Of a DNA stretch of 8,628 nt, positions 6,546-8,628 are shown piece after piece. The stretch covers positions 1-8,628 of the forward strand of contig JAFSNU010000229.1 in NCBI GenBank assembly GCA_017447325.1. The letters are read 5' to 3'. Every line of letters begins with the position of its first letter. Positions within the stretch are counted from its first letter, which is position 1. This DNA is from Synergistaceae bacterium. GTDB lineage: Bacteria > Synergistota > Synergistia > Synergistales > Aminobacteriaceae. The position numbers and the translations under genes were made by a program. A model generated the notes under the pieces. The model did not search any database. It worked only from the letters and a program-made list of their open reading frames with translations, and was not told the DNA's origin.

Positions 6546-8627
6546 CTACTTCAGCCCGACAAAAGGATACCTGCTCTCCGGCATATAGACGAGCTGCACC
6601 TTGAAATACCACTCGGCGCGGCGCGTGCCGCCCCCCTCAAAGAACCACCTGAACCGCTTTCGCCCTACCGTGGGATACCACTGATCCTCGCTTTTGCTTG
6701 AGTTCGTCTTATGGCTGCGCGCCTGAACCCAGACGTTACGCCAGTTCCCGTACTTTTCACCTGAATGTTGTGGCGTCCAGGTGTGCCAAGACCAGAATGG
6801 CGCCCCCTTATTGAACTCTTGGCTGAGCCAGATTTTTTTTCCGCCCTCGTGGTAGTCCGCCAGCACCGTCTCACTGGCCGTGTATTTCTCGATTCCGCCG
6901 TCAGCGACGGAGTCGTATTCTTCATTGGTGTTGCTAAACCCCCTGCTCTGCTGCGACTGGGCAGTGACGAGTTTACGGTAGAAGACGTAGCGCTCCGTCA
7001 GATCCTTAAACTCCTTCACCAGCCTGTCAACGTTCCTTTTCTGCTGCGTCAGAACACTCTCGTTGTCGCAGATCCTGCGGACGGAGAACTTTATCGAATC
7101 GATGAGTCCGTTAAACTTGCTGTTCCACTCGTCAACCTTGCCCTGCCCGTTGATAAGGGTTGTCAGCGGGACGGCGGTCATAGTGTTGTAGTAGCCGCGC
7201 AGGAGAAGGATGGACTTTGTAAACTCTTTCACCGCGTCAAAATGGGACTGGGAGATGGGCAGGCGTTCGCTGATGACGTTGCCTCCCGCGACCTCTTTGA
7301 ATCGCGTCAGCGAGACCTTCAGCGGGACAAAGCGACTTGTGCTGCCGTATTCGCCGTTCACGTTGTTCATGAACTCCTTAACTCCGGCCAACACGTTTTC
7401 AAGATTATTGCTGTTTATCACCGCCAGACTTTGGGAATTTCCTCCGCCGATGACGATGCACTCCCCCGTCAAGGAGACCTCGTACAGCGAGGCCAGCCTC
7501 TGCGCCTCGCTCAGAACGGACGAGTAGTTCTGGTTGTTCCAGGCGTTTTTCACGGCCTCCTTCAGCTTTTCGCAGAACTCGTCCAAGCCACGGCTATTAT
7601 TTGCTGTGACGGAGATAACGGCGTCGTACCGCGCCCCCCAGGTGTAGCCGGACACGAAATAGTCGCCGTAATCCTCACGGAATGCGTTTGAACCCTCACG
7701 AAGAGCTTCTTTCGCGGTCTCCGAGAACCTCAGCGATGAGATATCAGCCAGCCTGGGCGACGTCTCGGTCACATCGATGCGGAACAGCAGCGTCTTGGAT
7801 ATCTGCCCCAGCCGGATGTTTGTTGTTGTGATGGGGCGCTGCCCCAGCGCGTTCATGGCCAAGGCGAAGTTTGACATGGACTCCAGATTGAGGTCGCGAA
7901 TAAGTTCCTCCAGTGTATCAATGGTGAAGGTATTAGTCTCTTTCCTCACGTCCAGTGTTACAGAAGAGTTAGCGGGAGTGGGTATGGTAAAGGGTTCCAG
8001 CGCGCCCTGAGTCGGCGCGGCAAGCCCGGAATGTGCATAGAACCCGTTGCCGCCACTGAATGTCGTGTCATACGGCACGTTGTTCACCTGGGTGATTATC
8101 CTGGCTCCGCTGGCCGCAAGGCTCACCCCGCCAGCAGCGACGGCACTCCTGCCAGCGGGCTCGTGTTCCATGATGATGGCGTCGATGAGGTTCTGAAACA
8201 CCTCATCCCTGTAAAACTCATCGCTCATCGCCGTGGGGAAACCCATTTTGTCGAACTCTGTAGCGTAGCTTAAAATTACGCGCCGCAGGTCGATTAGCTG
8301 CCTCTGTCCCACAACGAAGTCCGTATCCCCAAGGGTGAGCCTCAAGGGATAGCCGCAGCTCCCGTCAGGAGCGCGCATCTCCTTATAGACCCGCAGCATC
8401 CACGGAATTTTCTCGCCCGTATCGTCGAGATCCTTCTGGCTGGCGGCGATGCGCCAAGTCCCGGAGATCGGAGCCTTGAAGGTGAACAGAATCAATGACG
8501 GATCTTCCTCCGGCAGGATGGTCAGATCGGCACTGACGGTCAGCGTTGGCGCGTCGTCCGCGCTGGCAATATCGTCGGATATTGTCGGAGCTTCCTCGCG
8601 CTCGGGATCGGACAGGCCGAAGTCAAA
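6546..8627 (-). CDS. Large protein with MACPF-like YGDYFV motif, N-terminus outside window
   Basis: The frame is open to the window edge, giving 693 visible residues. The TTG at 8493-8495 lies inside coding sequence that continues upstream, so it is not the start. Counting the edge codon as residue 1, residues 1-45 are acidic and Ala/Pro-rich. A segment near 75-150 contains VVGQRQLIDLRRVILSYATE. At about 314-335 FREDYGDYFVSGYTWGARYD resembles the conserved Tyr-Gly core of membrane-attack/perforin-type pore formers, followed by an ISVTANNS strand and a helix-rich stretch ending in VIGGG. A charged, probably coiled-coil stretch (about 520-570) precedes a C-terminal domain of about 110 residues rich in Trp, Tyr and Phe. 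The pore-forming assignment is tentative. I see no signal peptide or transmembrane segment in the visible part. Codon use is much GC-richer than in nrdJ or the lipoprotein gene, so its origin differs. Confidence 0.85.
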   Translation of the reverse strand, partial: FDFGLSDPEREEAPTISDDIASADDAPTLTVSADLTILPEEDPSLILFTFKAPISGTWRIAASQKDLDDTGEKIPWMLRVYKEMRAPDGSCGYPLRLTLGDTDFVVGQRQLIDLRRVILSYATEFDKMGFPTAMSDEFYRDEVFQNLIDAIIMEHEPAGRSAVAAGGVSLAASGARIITQVNNVPYDTTFSGGNGFYAHSGLAAPTQGALEPFTIPTPANSSVTLDVRKETNTFTIDTLEELIRDLNLESMSNFALAMNALGQRPITTTNIRLGQISKTLLFRIDVTETSPRLADISSLRFSETAKEALREGSNAFREDYGDYFVSGYTWGARYDAVISVTANNSRGLDEFCEKLKEAVKNAWNNQNYSSVLSEAQRLASLYEVSLTGECIVIGGGNSQSLAVINSNNLENVLAGVKEFMNNVNGEYGSTSRFVPLKVSLTRFKEVAGGNVISERLPISQSHFDAVKEFTKSILLLRGYYNTMTAVPLTTLINGQGKVDEWNSKFNGLIDSIKFSVRRICDNESVLTQQKRNVDRLVKEFKDLTERYVFYRKLVTAQSQQSRGFSNTNEEYDSVADGGIEKYTASETVLADYHEGGKKIWLSQEFNKGAPFWSWHTWTPQHSGEKYGNWRNVWVQARSHKTNSSKSEDQWYPTVGRKRFRWFFEGGGTRRAEWYFKVQLVYMPESRYPFVGLK

Positions 8628-8628
8628 G

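Noticed and set aside
6456..6701. Plus-strand open frame of 81 codons at the breakpoint
   Set aside because: It crosses the terminator hairpin and the end of the minus-strand gene, and its product is low-complexity Pro/Glu/Arg.
6546..6925. Diversity-generating retroelement variable region at the aromatic-rich C-terminus
   Set aside because: No template repeat or reverse transcriptase is in the window, and the C-terminus lacks the usual lectin-type ending.
6765..7691. Plus-strand open frame of 308 codons
   Set aside because: It lies wholly opposite the strong minus-strand gene, is rich in Val, Arg and Gln without any family motif, and has no ribosome site. GC-rich DNA often gives such antisense frames.

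Overview
The window joins two stretches of very different base composition. Bases 1 to about 6470 are AT-rich: non-coding stretches are dominated by A/T runs, and codons often end in A or T. From about 6475 to the end the DNA is clearly GC-richer, with many codons ending in G or C. The left part looks like chromosome of an anaerobic bacterium, because it carries a B12-dependent (class II) ribonucleotide reductase and a large VWA surface lipoprotein of a kind common in host- or gut-associated anaerobes. I cannot fix the phylum from the sequence.

Layout: (1) 2-2380, plus strand: most of nrdJ, with its 5' end outside the window. (2) 2405-2440: a hairpin that can terminate transcription in both directions. 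(3) 2511-5732, minus strand: a two-gene unit made of a 1009-residue VWA lipoprotein followed 45 bases later by a 48-residue cysteine-rich protein. (4) 5733-6441: a long intergenic region. It holds a three-way-junction RNA fold in the lipoprotein leader, three extended -10 promoter-like sites, a hairpin terminator facing left, a second possible structured RNA, and a decayed minus-strand gene with a winged-helix look. (5) 6442-6471: the first ten codons of an exonuclease III gene (xth), behind a good Shine-Dalgarno sequence but with ATA where ATG is expected. (6) From 6472 the exonuclease sequence stops and the GC-rich DNA begins with a strong terminator, followed by a minus-strand gene (6546-8627, open at the window edge). 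Its product has a YGDYFV-type motif that resembles MACPF-like pore-forming proteins.

NrdJ makes deoxyribonucleotides. The lipoprotein and its small cysteine-rich partner appear to be one transcription unit. The right-hand gene has no visible functional link to the rest. The break inside xth, together with the composition change, suggests either acquisition of foreign DNA or a chimeric assembly; the sequence alone cannot tell which.
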